From the NCBI RefSeq assembly GCF_946222835.1, contig NZ_CAMIHD010000005.1, forward strand, positions 1 to 64,000: DNA of 64,000 bases. Direction: 5' to 3'. The notes below the pieces were generated by a model. That model worked only from the letters and a program-made list of their open reading frames with translations, ran no database searches and was not told the origin of the DNA. The stretch comes from an uncultured Corynebacterium sp. (GTDB taxonomy: Bacteria > Actinomycetota > Actinomycetes > Mycobacteriales > Mycobacteriaceae). Shown here one piece after another: positions 56,357 to 64,000 of the stretch; positions within the stretch are counted from its first letter, which is position 1, and each line of letters starts with the position of its first letter. Both the position numbers and the translations under genes were made by a program.

Positions 56357-57453
56357 CACACCAAGTCGAGCTCGCGGAGGAGCGCTTCGCCGATGAACTC
56401 GAGTTCTTAGAGCGCTGGGACACCGGCTCGCGGCCACCGGGATGGAAGCTCACGCCGCAGGCCGTGGTCACCTTCATCATGGGCGGCAGGGATCTGAAGG
56501 CGGGGCGGTCCAAGCTGACCATTACGCCGAAATACGTTGGTGACCCAGCACTGGTGGAGCGCTGCGTGATCACGCTGGCCGGCTCGCGGGGGCTGATGCT
56601 CGTCGGAGAGCCGGGCACCGCCAAATCCATGCTCTCCGAGCTGCTGTCGGCGGCGATCTGTGGCACCTCCTCCTTGGTGGTGCAGGGCACCGCAGGTACC
56701 ACGGAGGATCAGCTGCGCTACGGCTGGAACTACGCGATGCTATTGGGCAAAGGTCCCACCCCGGAGGCGCTGGTATCCAGTCCAGTGATGCGCGCAATGG
56801 AGCACGGCCGCATTGCCCGCATCGAAGAGATCACCCGTTGCCTGCCGGAAGTCCAGGACTCACTGGTCTCCCTCCTATCTGAGCGACGCATCGCGGTGCC
56901 CGAGCTCGGCGATATGTCGGTGGCGGCCACCGAGGGCTTCGGTCTGATCGGCACGGCGAATCTACGCGATCACGGCGTCTCCGAAATGAGTGCCGCGTTG
57001 AAGCGCCGCTTCAGCTTCGAAACAGTCCACCCTATCGCTGACCTTGACGAGGAGATCGCGCTGGTCACCGCGCAGACCCGCCGGGCGCTAGACGCCGCGC
57101 ACATCGACACACCGGTCGACGAAGTTGTTGTCGAAGTCCTCGTCACCGCCTTCCGCGACCTGCGTGCCGGGGTCAGCCGTGAAGGATGGCCAGTGGAAAA
57201 GCCCACCACGGTTCTCTCGACTGCCGAAGCAGTCTCCGTGAGCACGTCGATAGCCCTGGCTGCCTCATATTTTCCCTCCCGCAGCGACGGTCTGCGCGAC
57301 GTGGCTGGGCACCTGCTCGGCGTCGTCCGCAAGGACGACGCGGCAGATGCAGACCGTTTGCGCGGGTACTGGGACGCAGTTGTTCACCGCCGGGCGCAAG
57401 AAGGCGCAACACCGTGGCGCACGCTATGGGATCAACGCGACGAGTTGGCATGA
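56353..57453 (+). CDS. MoxR-type AAA+ ATPase (YehL-like)
   Basis: 366 residues. Walker A GEPGTAKS at 85-92, Walker B-like HGRIARIEEI with E158-E159 in place of the common Asp-Glu, sensor 1 GTANLRD (N203), and an arginine pair at ALKRRF (218-219). MoxR ATPases work with VWA-domain proteins as remodelling chaperones, and a VWA gene follows here. E. coli YehL is the nearest analogue I can name. Coupled to both neighbours (ATGA). Confidence 0.9.
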   Translation: MTHQVELAEERFADELEFLERWDTGSRPPGWKLTPQAVVTFIMGGRDLKAGRSKLTITPKYVGDPALVERCVITLAGSRGLMLVGEPGTAKSMLSELLSAAICGTSSLVVQGTAGTTEDQLRYGWNYAMLLGKGPTPEALVSSPVMRAMEHGRIARIEEITRCLPEVQDSLVSLLSERRIAVPELGDMSVAATEGFGLIGTANLRDHGVSEMSAALKRRFSFETVHPIADLDEEIALVTAQTRRALDAAHIDTPVDEVVVEVLVTAFRDLRAGVSREGWPVEKPTTVLSTAEAVSVSTSIALAASYFPSRSDGLRDVAGHLLGVVRKDDAADADRLRGYWDAVVHRRAQEGATPWRTLWDQRDELA

Positions 57454-60400
57454 CGGGAGTGGATGTTGCGGGGATCGTCGATAAGCTAGCGCTCGATCCT
57501 GTCTTTCTTGTCGGTGTGCGCCACCATTCGCCGTCACTCGCGCGCGTGCTGCCGCGAGCGCTGGATACCGCTCACCCAGACGCGATTGTGTTGGAATTGC
57601 CTACTGAGGCGCAGGATTGGTGTGAGTGGATCGCCCACCCGGAGACAAAGGCGCCGCTCGCTTTCGCGGTGGCTGATGATGACGGTCAAATCGGTTTCTG
57701 GCCTTTGTCCGATTTCAGCCCGGAGCTCGTCGCTTTGCGGTGGGCGCGCTCGCGCGGGGTGCCGGTGATCTGCGCGGATCTCTCCCCCGCCGCGCGGCCC
57801 GCTGCTTCAGCAGAATCAAGCATCAACGTGGGCATGCTTATCGACGCTCACGTGCGCGCCGAACACCCCGACGATGCCTGGGACCGCCTTGTCGAAGTCC
57901 CCTCCGCTGGCGCAGAACCCGAAGCCGTGCGCCGCAGTGGCCTTGCCTTCGGATGGGCTTTCCGGCACGAGCAAGCCGTCAATGCGGAAACAGCCGCGCG
58001 AGAGGCGTCGATACGCGAAGGCATCCGGCGCGCCCGCACAGCGCATGGCCCACACGTAGCCGCCGTGACCGGCGCGTGGCATAGTCCTGCGCTGACCGAT
58101 GAGCTCGTCAACGCTGAAGCGGAATCCGACCGCGCATTACTCGATTCGCTGCCTGCACCCCGCTCGACGACGGCGAGCCTGGTCCCCTACTCCCACGCGC
58201 TGCTCGATTCCCGTTCCGGCTACCCATCCGGCATCCGCGATCCTCGATGGCAACGCGCCGTGCTGCTCCACGGCAACAGCGTGTCTGCCTTTGAGGATGC
58301 TGTGGCCGGTTTACTCACCCAATTGGCGGCAGGTATCCGCACCTGCGGCCACCCATGCGGTCCAGCTGAAATCCGCGAGGCCCACCGGATGGCGCTCGAT
58401 CTCGCGGCATTGCGCGGGCTGCCGGTGCCGGGGCGCCGCGAGGTGCTGGAAGCCTGCACATCTGTCTTCGCACAAGGCGATGTGCTCGGGCGTGGCCGTG
58501 TGGTGGCCCGCGTCGCCAAAGAGGTTCTGATCGGCAGCGACCGCGGCTTGCTCGCCCCCGGAACGCCGCAGTCCGGGCTGGTTCTCGCATTCGAGGAAGA
58601 CCTTTCTGCCCTGCGTCTACCGGGGCCTGATGACTCGCCACGTGAACTGGTCTTGGCGCCACTGCGCGCCAACGACTCCTCGGCATCAAAGACGCTGGAT
58701 GCCCGCCGCGAGGTGTTCTTGCAACGCTGTCGGGTCGCCCGCATCTCCTACGGCACATCCACCGAGGTGACCGGGATCGGCGGCGCCCAGGCGGTGAGCA
58801 CAAAATGGACGGTGCACTACGACGTGACAACAAGTGCCAGCCTCGCCCATGTCAGCACCTTCGGCGTAACTGTCACCCAAGCCGCAGAAGGCGTGCTGCG
58901 CACACGGCGTCCCGGCGCGGACCCGGATATGGCTGCCTTGGTGGCGGGCTTGTCTGATGCCGCCGCAGCCGGATTGGCCAGTGAATTCGACTGGTGGCTT
59001 GCTGCTGTGCAGGAGGAACTCCCTGCCCGCGCCGGGATTGACGCCTTGGTCGAGGCCATCGAGGTGCTCGTCGCTATCGACGAGGGCACGGTGGCGGGCA
59101 TGGCAGAAGTGGAACGTGGGGCGTCGATAAGTGGTGCCCTGGAGATTCTCAGCGATGCTGCAGTCGCCCAGGTCAACGGGCTTAGCGGCAGTGATGACCC
59201 GGCCGATGCCAGCGCTTTGGGTCGCCTCGTCGCCCTTCGCCACACCGATGTGGGGATGCGCCTGGCGCACTCGCTTAAGAACTTCGCCTCCACTGCTTCG
59301 CCGCTCATGCAGGGCGCGGCTACCGGTTTGCTGCAGCGTCTCGACCAGCACTTGGACGATGTGCCCAGCATCGCGGGCCGGATCCGCAGTGCCTCTAATA
59401 CTGATGCCCGCCACGATCTAGGGCGCTGGCTCACCGGCCTTATTACCGCCAGCCCGGATTTGCTTGCGGACGACCACGTTCTCCTCGACGACCTCCGCTC
59501 CGGTGTCGAGGACCTCGAAGAAGCCCTGTTCATCGCGCGACTTCCGGCGGTGCGTGCTGGCTTCGACCCGATGTCTGCCGCCGAGCGCGAGCGCCTGATG
59601 GAAGCACTTGGCACCAACCGTGTGCGCCCGAGCCACGTCCCAGCTGAAGAACTTGGCCGCTGGGCTGCCGAAGACCTCGCCGCGTGGGAAGGTCTCCAGC
59701 GGCTCGGGCTTGCTTCTGCGGCCTTGGCACCGGAGCAGCGATGGGCACTCGTGCTGGGTCGACGCCACCACGAACTGACCGATCCGCAGCACCGCCGCTT
59801 GGCCCGCAGCCTGGACCAGCTCTACGGCAGCGGTGCCGGCGAAGGGGGAACCGCTGCATCATTGGGCGGGCGTGGTGGCATGGAGCCCGGCTACCCCACA
59901 GCACGCGAATGGGCTTCAGACCTCGATGAGTTGTTCGGCGAGGAGGTACGCGAAGACATTGCCGCGGCCGCAGTCACCTCGCGCAATCCGCTCGGCATGG
60001 ATTTGCTTCTCGACGTCCAACCCCGCGCCTCCGTCGAACTCCTCAATGACGTCCTCACCCTCGCCGGGGGCATGCCCGAATCAGCGCTGACTAAACTGCG
60101 TCCGATGCTGCGCCGCATGGTCGCGGAGCTCTCGCAGGCCCTGGCTTCACGAATGCGCCCGGCGCTGCGCGGCCTGCAAGGGTGGAGGCCTTCCACTCGC
60201 CCCTCACCGCGCTTGGACGCCGCCCGCACCATCCACAGGAACCTCCGCCATGCTGTGTACGGACCCGACGGCACCCCGGAACTCGTCGTAGCCACCCCGA
60301 TTTTCCGCCAGCCCATAGCACGTCGCGCCGAATGGCACGTGATCGTGCTTGTCGACGTCTCCGGCTCCATGGAACCCTCCACCGTCTTCGCCGCGATGAC

Positions 60401-60827
60401 CTCCTCCATTCTCGCAGGAGTGGACGCTTTGTCGGTGACCTTCCTCGCCTTTTCCCACGAGGTCATCGACCTCACTGAACACGTCGACGACCCTCTGTCT
60501 CTGCTCCTCGAAATCCACATCGGTGGTGGCACGAATATTGCCGGCGCACTTTCCGTCGCCCAAGAACGCGTCACTGTGCCGTCCCGGACCATGCTCGTAG
60601 TGATCAGCGATTTCGAGGAAGGTGGATCAGTGTCCCAGATGCTGGCCCGCATCGAATCGATGCACACCTCCGGTGTTCGGCTCCTCGGATGCGCTGCGCT
60701 GGATGATTCAGGTACCGCACGCTATAACACGATGATCGCCCAGCGCGCTGCGAACGCCGGCATGTCTGTCTCCGCTGTCTCCCCGACAGCGCTGGCGCGG
60801 TGGGTGGCAGAGCAGGTGAATCCATGA
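57450..60827 (+). CDS. DUF5682-VWA fusion protein
   Basis: 1,125 residues. The N-terminal DUF5682 part (about 1-730) starts VFLVGVRHHSPSLARVL and PDAIVLELPTEA. A linker with Gly repeats (GSGAGEGGTAASLGGRGG, about 790-808) follows. The C-terminal VWA domain (about 960-1120) has an intact metal-binding MIDAS, D969-x-S971-x-S973, then GGGTNIAGAL and VVISDFEEGG. In E. coli these are two genes, yehM and yehP. The ATG overlaps the ATPase stop (ATGA); long upstream in-frame sequence lies inside the ATPase gene and is not used. Likely adaptor of the MoxR ATPase. Confidence 0.88.
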   Translation: MTGVDVAGIVDKLALDPVFLVGVRHHSPSLARVLPRALDTAHPDAIVLELPTEAQDWCEWIAHPETKAPLAFAVADDDGQIGFWPLSDFSPELVALRWARSRGVPVICADLSPAARPAASAESSINVGMLIDAHVRAEHPDDAWDRLVEVPSAGAEPEAVRRSGLAFGWAFRHEQAVNAETAAREASIREGIRRARTAHGPHVAAVTGAWHSPALTDELVNAEAESDRALLDSLPAPRSTTASLVPYSHALLDSRSGYPSGIRDPRWQRAVLLHGNSVSAFEDAVAGLLTQLAAGIRTCGHPCGPAEIREAHRMALDLAALRGLPVPGRREVLEACTSVFAQGDVLGRGRVVARVAKEVLIGSDRGLLAPGTPQSGLVLAFEEDLSALRLPGPDDSPRELVLAPLRANDSSASKTLDARREVFLQRCRVARISYGTSTEVTGIGGAQAVSTKWTVHYDVTTSASLAHVSTFGVTVTQAAEGVLRTRRPGADPDMAALVAGLSDAAAAGLASEFDWWLAAVQEELPARAGIDALVEAIEVLVAIDEGTVAGMAEVERGASISGALEILSDAAVAQVNGLSGSDDPADASALGRLVALRHTDVGMRLAHSLKNFASTASPLMQGAATGLLQRLDQHLDDVPSIAGRIRSASNTDARHDLGRWLTGLITASPDLLADDHVLLDDLRSGVEDLEEALFIARLPAVRAGFDPMSAAERERLMEALGTNRVRPSHVPAEELGRWAAEDLAAWEGLQRLGLASAALAPEQRWALVLGRRHHELTDPQHRRLARSLDQLYGSGAGEGGTAASLGGRGGMEPGYPTAREWASDLDELFGEEVREDIAAAAVTSRNPLGMDLLLDVQPRASVELLNDVLTLAGGMPESALTKLRPMLRRMVAELSQALASRMRPALRGLQGWRPSTRPSPRLDAARTIHRNLRHAVYGPDGTPELVVATPIFRQPIARRAEWHVIVLVDVSGSMEPSTVFAAMTSSILAGVDALSVTFLAFSHEVIDLTEHVDDPLSLLLEIHIGGGTNIAGALSVAQERVTVPSRTMLVVISDFEEGGSVSQMLARIESMHTSGVRLLGCAALDDSGTARYNTMIAQRAANAGMSVSAVSPTALARWVAEQVNP

Positions 60828-62419
60828 CCCGTGCCAACCTTCCTCCCATGGACCCGGCCCTCGTCGCTGCCACGATTGAAGCGCTTCCAGCTCGCCTGCA
60901 GAAACGCCTCGACAATGCTGCCCCCGACTCCTGGACCGTTGAGACCGGTACCGACAGCACCACCATCACTGTCGGAAGTGCCACCGTCAGCCTCACTTCG
61001 CCCGATAGCGCCGAATGCGACTGTCTGCTCAGCCCGCGCTGTCTCCATCTCGCGCAGGTGCTGGTGAACTGCCCGCCGACGGTCGTTGAGTCTTCCGAAC
61101 CTTCCGAACCTTCCGGGCCTTCTGATCCTTCCGAGCCCGCCGATGCTCCACTGACGCTCACCCGCGACCAGTTGTCCACCCTCGAGCTCGCCGAATCGTG
61201 CCTCACTGGACTTCTTAACCGCGGGCTCGGCGGGCCCACCGCCGGTGACCGGGCAGCCGTGTTGCGCGTGGTGGCAGCCGCTCGCGTGCACAAGCTGCCG
61301 CTGCTGGCCGCACAGTTCGCGGTGCTGCACGGGCACCTCGGCACCGGCCGGCTCGGCTACGGAGAAAGCCACATTACGCAGGCCGCGGTTTCCGTACTGG
61401 TAGAAGCCGCATTGGCCACCCACCGGCTCCGCCACGGCCATGACACCGGAACGCTGAGCCTTGATGCCGTTGGCACTGCGCGCCGCGCCTATAGTCCGGT
61501 GGGGAATCTGAGACTGCGTGGGTGGGCCTCGGAGCCGTTGCTCACCGCATCAGGTTATGCCGGGGTTATCACCTATATGGTGGACGAGCGCAACGGCCGA
61601 GTCTGGGAACTCTCCACTGTGCTCCCGGGCGGCAAACAGCAGATCATCCAGGCCTACCTCACCGACACCGGGCTGGGCCAGTTGGGCCTCCCGCACCGCG
61701 ACGCCGTCCGCACCGGTGTGCTGCTCACCAACGCCACAGCTTCCGCTGATGGCAGGCTGGGGCGCGGGAGCCAGGTCCGCGCCAGCACCCGCACCCCGGA
61801 CACCAATGTCTTTCCTGCGCAAGACTGGTGGTTCGGCGAAGCTGTTTTCCGCGGCGTCGAGGATGACGGCATGCACCCTGTCTTCGTCTTTGACACTAAC
61901 GAAGGGCCATTGCGCTGCCAAGCCAGCCCCACCGCTGAAAGACTCGGCATTCCTGCCCTGCGGGTGCTGGCAAGTGCAGCCGGCGTGACGGTGCAACTGC
62001 GAATGCGCAAGCGCCACGCCTGGGAGCAAGGCCGCACCCCGTGGATCCTCATCGGCCTTGCCCACGAAGACACCTGGGTGTTCCCAGGTCTTGACCGCCC
62101 CCACACCCACTGGCTCGGCGTTCCCCAGGACGCGAGGCCAGTGGTGGCCACCCGCTCACACATCGAACCAGAGACGGTCTTGCAGCGTTGGCGCGATGCC
62201 GTCGCACGGCAGGGCCGGCGCGCTGTAACCGGCACGAACCGCAAACGCATCATGGCAGATGCCGCCTGGTTGCGCGCCAACGCCAGTGGTCACCGCGCCG
62301 ACCTCCTTGAACAGCTTGCCCAGGCTGCCGCAGCCGGCTCCCACGATTTCGATGGCCGCTTCCGCCCTGATCCCCGCGGCATCCCCCGCCGCTGGATCGC
62401 TGTCGCCGCGGTGTGCTGA
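60824..62419 (+). CDS. SWIM zinc-finger protein (YehQ-like)
   Basis: 531 residues. The SWIM motif CxC-x5-CxH is C65, C67, C73 and H75 and should bind zinc; SWIM domains bind DNA or proteins. A Ser-Glu-Pro tandem linker (90-106) follows, then a helical and a beta-rich part without known motifs. The stop codon lies at the island junction, inside sequence that can be read as icd, so the C-terminus may be cut short or altered. Start overlaps the VWA stop (ATGA). Confidence 0.82.
   Translation: MTRANLPPMDPALVAATIEALPARLQKRLDNAAPDSWTVETGTDSTTITVGSATVSLTSPDSAECDCLLSPRCLHLAQVLVNCPPTVVESSEPSEPSGPSDPSEPADAPLTLTRDQLSTLELAESCLTGLLNRGLGGPTAGDRAAVLRVVAAARVHKLPLLAAQFAVLHGHLGTGRLGYGESHITQAAVSVLVEAALATHRLRHGHDTGTLSLDAVGTARRAYSPVGNLRLRGWASEPLLTASGYAGVITYMVDERNGRVWELSTVLPGGKQQIIQAYLTDTGLGQLGLPHRDAVRTGVLLTNATASADGRLGRGSQVRASTRTPDTNVFPAQDWWFGEAVFRGVEDDGMHPVFVFDTNEGPLRCQASPTAERLGIPALRVLASAAGVTVQLRMRKRHAWEQGRTPWILIGLAHEDTWVFPGLDRPHTHWLGVPQDARPVVATRSHIEPETVLQRWRDAVARQGRRAVTGTNRKRIMADAAWLRANASGHRADLLEQLAQAAAAGSHDFDGRFRPDPRGIPRRWIAVAAVC
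61090..61137 (+). repeat. 9-bp tandem repeat in the SWIM gene
   Basis: Four to five imperfect copies of TTCCGAACC-like units encode Ser-Glu-Pro/Ser-Gly-Pro/Ser-Asp-Pro. A candidate site for slippage-driven length variation. Confidence 0.7.
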
Positions 62420-62793
62420 TCGAGCACGACGTCGAGGGCCTGGACATCTCCATCGAGGACCCGGTAACCGCTACCAAGACCTCCATCGAGCGCATCCGCC
62501 GCGGCGAGGACACCATCTCCGTTACCGGCAACGTACTGCGTGACTACAACACGGACCTCTTCCCCATCCTCGAGCTGGGCACCTCCGCCAAGATGTTGTC
62601 TGTAGTTCCCCTCATGGCAGGCGGCGGCCTCTTCGAGACCGGCGCCGGCGGCTCCGCCCCGAAGCACGTCCAACAGGTAGAAGAAGAAAACCACCTGCGT
62701 TGGGATTCCCTCGGCGAATTCCTGGCCCTGGCCGCCGCCTTCAAGGACGTAGCTTCCCAGCTATCCTCCCAGGCAGACGAGATCGCCCAGGCG
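62415..62793 (+). pseudogene. icd: Broken 3' fragment of a second icd allele
   Basis: 62422-62732 aligns without gaps to icd 45465-45775. After a 210-bp in-frame deletion the match resumes at icd 45984 and ends at 46046, short of the icd stop. Apart from the first five codons (KDHDTE versus IEHDVE), all differences I found are synonymous, about a dozen. It lacks the icd 5' two thirds and the last 42 codons, so it cannot make enzyme. It is a remnant from the insertion of the cassette. Confidence 0.9.
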
Positions 62794-62794
62794 A

Positions 62795-62836
62795 AAGCTG
62801 CCCCGCAGCGTTCATTGCTTCGCTTCGGGGCGGCTT
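62795..62836 (-). terminator. Terminator of pdxT
   Basis: AAGCTGCCCCGCAGCG (62795-62810) pairs with CGCTTCGGGGCGGCTT (62821-62836), 14 of 16 pairs, 10-nt loop. It is located 15 nt after the pdxT stop and directly at the end of the icd remnant. On minus it is followed by TTCGCC. Confidence 0.7.
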
Positions 62837-62851
62837 GGTGTGTCTGCGTGT

Positions 62852-63442
62852 CTAAAAGCTGTCGAGCCAGGCGGCGTGCACGCGGGCGTCGCCATTTTCT
62901 TCTGGGTGGAAGCTCAGCGCCGTCACGCGGCCTTGGCGCACGCCGACCACCGCGTCGCCGCCTTCTCCCGGCACCGTCGCGATGATCTCGACGCCGTCGC
63001 CAACGCGGGTAACGATGGGCGCGCGGATAAAGCTCGCCTCAATATCGAGCGTGTCCTCTCCTGCCATTACAGGAACCGTGCGCTCTTCGGAAAAACGCTG
63101 GTTACCAAAGGCATTGCGCCGCACCGTAACGTCCAGCAGCCCCAGGGTTTGCTGCCCCGACGCGGGGTTATCAAGCTCGCGGGCACAGTAGATGAGCCCA
63201 GCGCAGGTCGCGAGCACCGGCAGGCCTGCAGCCGCGGCGTCGCGAAGCGGCTCGGCCAGATCGAAACTGCGCGCCAGCTTGTCGATGACACTCGACTCGC
63301 CGCCCGGAATCACCAGCCCGTCGAGCCCGTCCAGGTCGCGCGGCACCCGCACCCGGCGAGTAGCCACACCGAGCCCGTCCAGAATGCGCAGGTGCTCCTC
63401 GACGCCACCTTGCAGCGCCAGCACCCCAACGGTGGCTACCAT
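62852..63442 (-). CDS. pdxT: Pyridoxal 5'-phosphate synthase glutaminase subunit
   Basis: 196 residues. The family motifs IPGGESSVIDKL (46-57), the nucleophile C80 in LATCAGLIY, and FHPE near 178 with His and Glu of the triad are all present. It supplies ammonia to PdxS. Its start overlaps the pdxS stop by 7 nt. Confidence 0.95.
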   Translation of the reverse strand: MVATVGVLALQGGVEEHLRILDGLGVATRRVRVPRDLDGLDGLVIPGGESSVIDKLARSFDLAEPLRDAAAAGLPVLATCAGLIYCARELDNPASGQQTLGLLDVTVRRNAFGNQRFSEERTVPVMAGEDTLDIEASFIRAPIVTRVGDGVEIIATVPGEGGDAVVGVRQGRVTALSFHPEENGDARVHAAWLDSF

Positions 63443-64000
63443 CCGCGCTCGGCCAGGCGGTGCGGCGCAGGCACGTCGTTGACATTGATGCCCACCATGG
63501 CCTCGCCCAGACCGCGGGAAAGCTTTGCGAGTTCGGCCGGCTGGTCGTAGAGGGTCGCCGCCTTGACGATGGCCTCCGCACGCTTGGCGGGCTCGCCGGA
63601 CTTGAAGATGCCGGAGCCGACGAAGACGCCTTCGGCGCCCATCTGGCGGACGAGGGCGGCGTCGGCAGGCGTGGCTACGCCACCGGCAACAAAAAGCACA
63701 ACCGGGAGCTTGCCGGTCTCCGCGACCTCTGCGACCAGGTCGTACGGCGCCTGCAGCTCCTTGGCCGCTACGTAGAGCTCATCGCGATCCAGGTGGCGCA
63801 GGCGGGCAATCCCGGCCTTAATCGTGCGCAGGTGCTTCACTGCCTCAGAGACATCGCCCGTGCCGGCCTCGCCCTTGGAACGAATCATGGCCGCGCCCTC
63901 GGTGATGCGGCGCAGGGCCTCACCCAGGTTGGTCGCGCCACACACGAACGGCACGTCGAAGTCCCACTTATTGATGTGGTTGACATAATCGGCCGGGCTG
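63436..64000 (-). CDS. pdxS: Pyridoxal 5'-phosphate synthase subunit PdxS, 3' part
   Basis: Only the C-terminal part (about 187 residues) lies in the window; the gene runs off the right edge. Family features are WDFDVPFVCGATNLGEALRRI, the Lys-containing KGEAGTGDVSEAVKHLRTI, and LPVVLFVAGGVATPADAALVRQMGAEGVFVGSGIF. PdxS makes pyridoxal phosphate from ribose 5-phosphate, glyceraldehyde 3-phosphate and ammonia. Operon pdxST. Confidence 0.96.
   Translation of the reverse strand, partial: SPADYVNHINKWDFDVPFVCGATNLGEALRRITEGAAMIRSKGEAGTGDVSEAVKHLRTIKAGIARLRHLDRDELYVAAKELQAPYDLVAEVAETGKLPVVLFVAGGVATPADAALVRQMGAEGVFVGSGIFKSGEPAKRAEAIVKAATLYDQPAELAKLSRGLGEAMVGINVNDVPAPHRLAERGW

Larger units (their letters stand above)
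46230..62414 (+). other. Genomic island carrying the DUF4132-MoxR-VWA-SWIM cassette
   Basis: About 16 kb of six plus-strand genes between the icd terminator and a broken second copy of the icd 3' region. Translational coupling runs through all six genes. The set (DUF4132, two giant paralogues, MoxR AAA+, DUF5682-VWA, SWIM) corresponds to the E. coli yehI-L-M-P-Q type locus. It appears more GC-rich than the flanks by eye (not computed). No integrase, transposase or tRNA is present, so entry by homologous recombination is an inference. Confidence 0.75.

Noticed and set aside
57186..57449. 88-residue N-terminal extension of the DUF5682-VWA protein
   Set aside because: It lies inside the ATPase gene in another frame. 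The ATGA at 57450 gives the coupling seen throughout the cassette.
46230..62800. Integrase, transposase or tRNA att site of the island
   Set aside because: None found in the window; only the icd-derived repeat marks the borders, so no mobile element class was assigned.
62840..63550. 236-codon open frame opposite pdxT and pdxS
   Set aside because: Antisense shadow of two clear pdx genes.

Overview
The window is a 64-kb stretch of a Corynebacterium chromosome. The evidence is a syntenic block of corynebacterial core genes: acyl-CoA carboxylase accD-accE-maf, the biotinylated subunit accBC, a single-chain pyruvate carboxylase, prpDBC with a divergent prpR, the quinone reductase lpdA, upp, trpS, xth and a monomeric NADP-isocitrate dehydrogenase (icd). 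A skin or mucosal species of about 60% GC would fit, but I cannot name the species.

Left part (1-46 kb). At 89-2543 (minus) three secreted paralogues lie in one operon; they share a domain with two cysteines about 112 residues apart, and the largest protein carries the domain twice. Then come accD-accE-maf, a DUF3151 protein, an LppP/LprE-type lipoprotein, a DUF4282 membrane protein, a Cj0069-family protein, a rhodanese-like protein and accBC. Three ABC/GntR-type transporter or membrane operons surround pyc. The methylcitrate operon prpDBC (propionate use) is followed by lpdA, an M20 amidohydrolase, an XRE regulator, upp, an NlpC/P60 peptidase with a small WXG-like partner, an esterase, a DJ-1-like protein, a degenerate adenosine-deaminase homologue, a DD-carboxypeptidase, an RDD protein, a YihY-type membrane protein, trpS, a TRIC-type channel, xth and an MFS exporter. 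icd closes the core block.

Right part (46.2-62.4 kb). A six-gene cassette of about 16 kb, all on plus, sits directly behind icd: a DUF4132 protein, two tandem paralogous giants of about 1,500 residues, a MoxR-type AAA+ ATPase, a DUF5682 protein fused to a von Willebrand A (VWA) domain, and a SWIM zinc-finger protein. Every junction overlaps by 4 or 8 bases. The gene set resembles the poorly understood yehI-yehL-yehM-yehP-yehQ locus of Escherichia coli. The far end of the cassette abuts a second, broken copy of the icd 3' region (62415-62793). This copy differs from the intact icd almost only at synonymous sites and carries a 210-bp in-frame deletion. The cassette therefore looks like a genomic island placed in the icd 3' end with a donor-type or displaced icd end left behind. 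No integrase is visible in the window.

The window ends with pdxT and the 3' part of pdxS (pyridoxal phosphate synthesis) on minus. No rRNA, tRNA, CRISPR array or insertion sequence was found. All functional statements come from reading motifs by eye; no database search was run.
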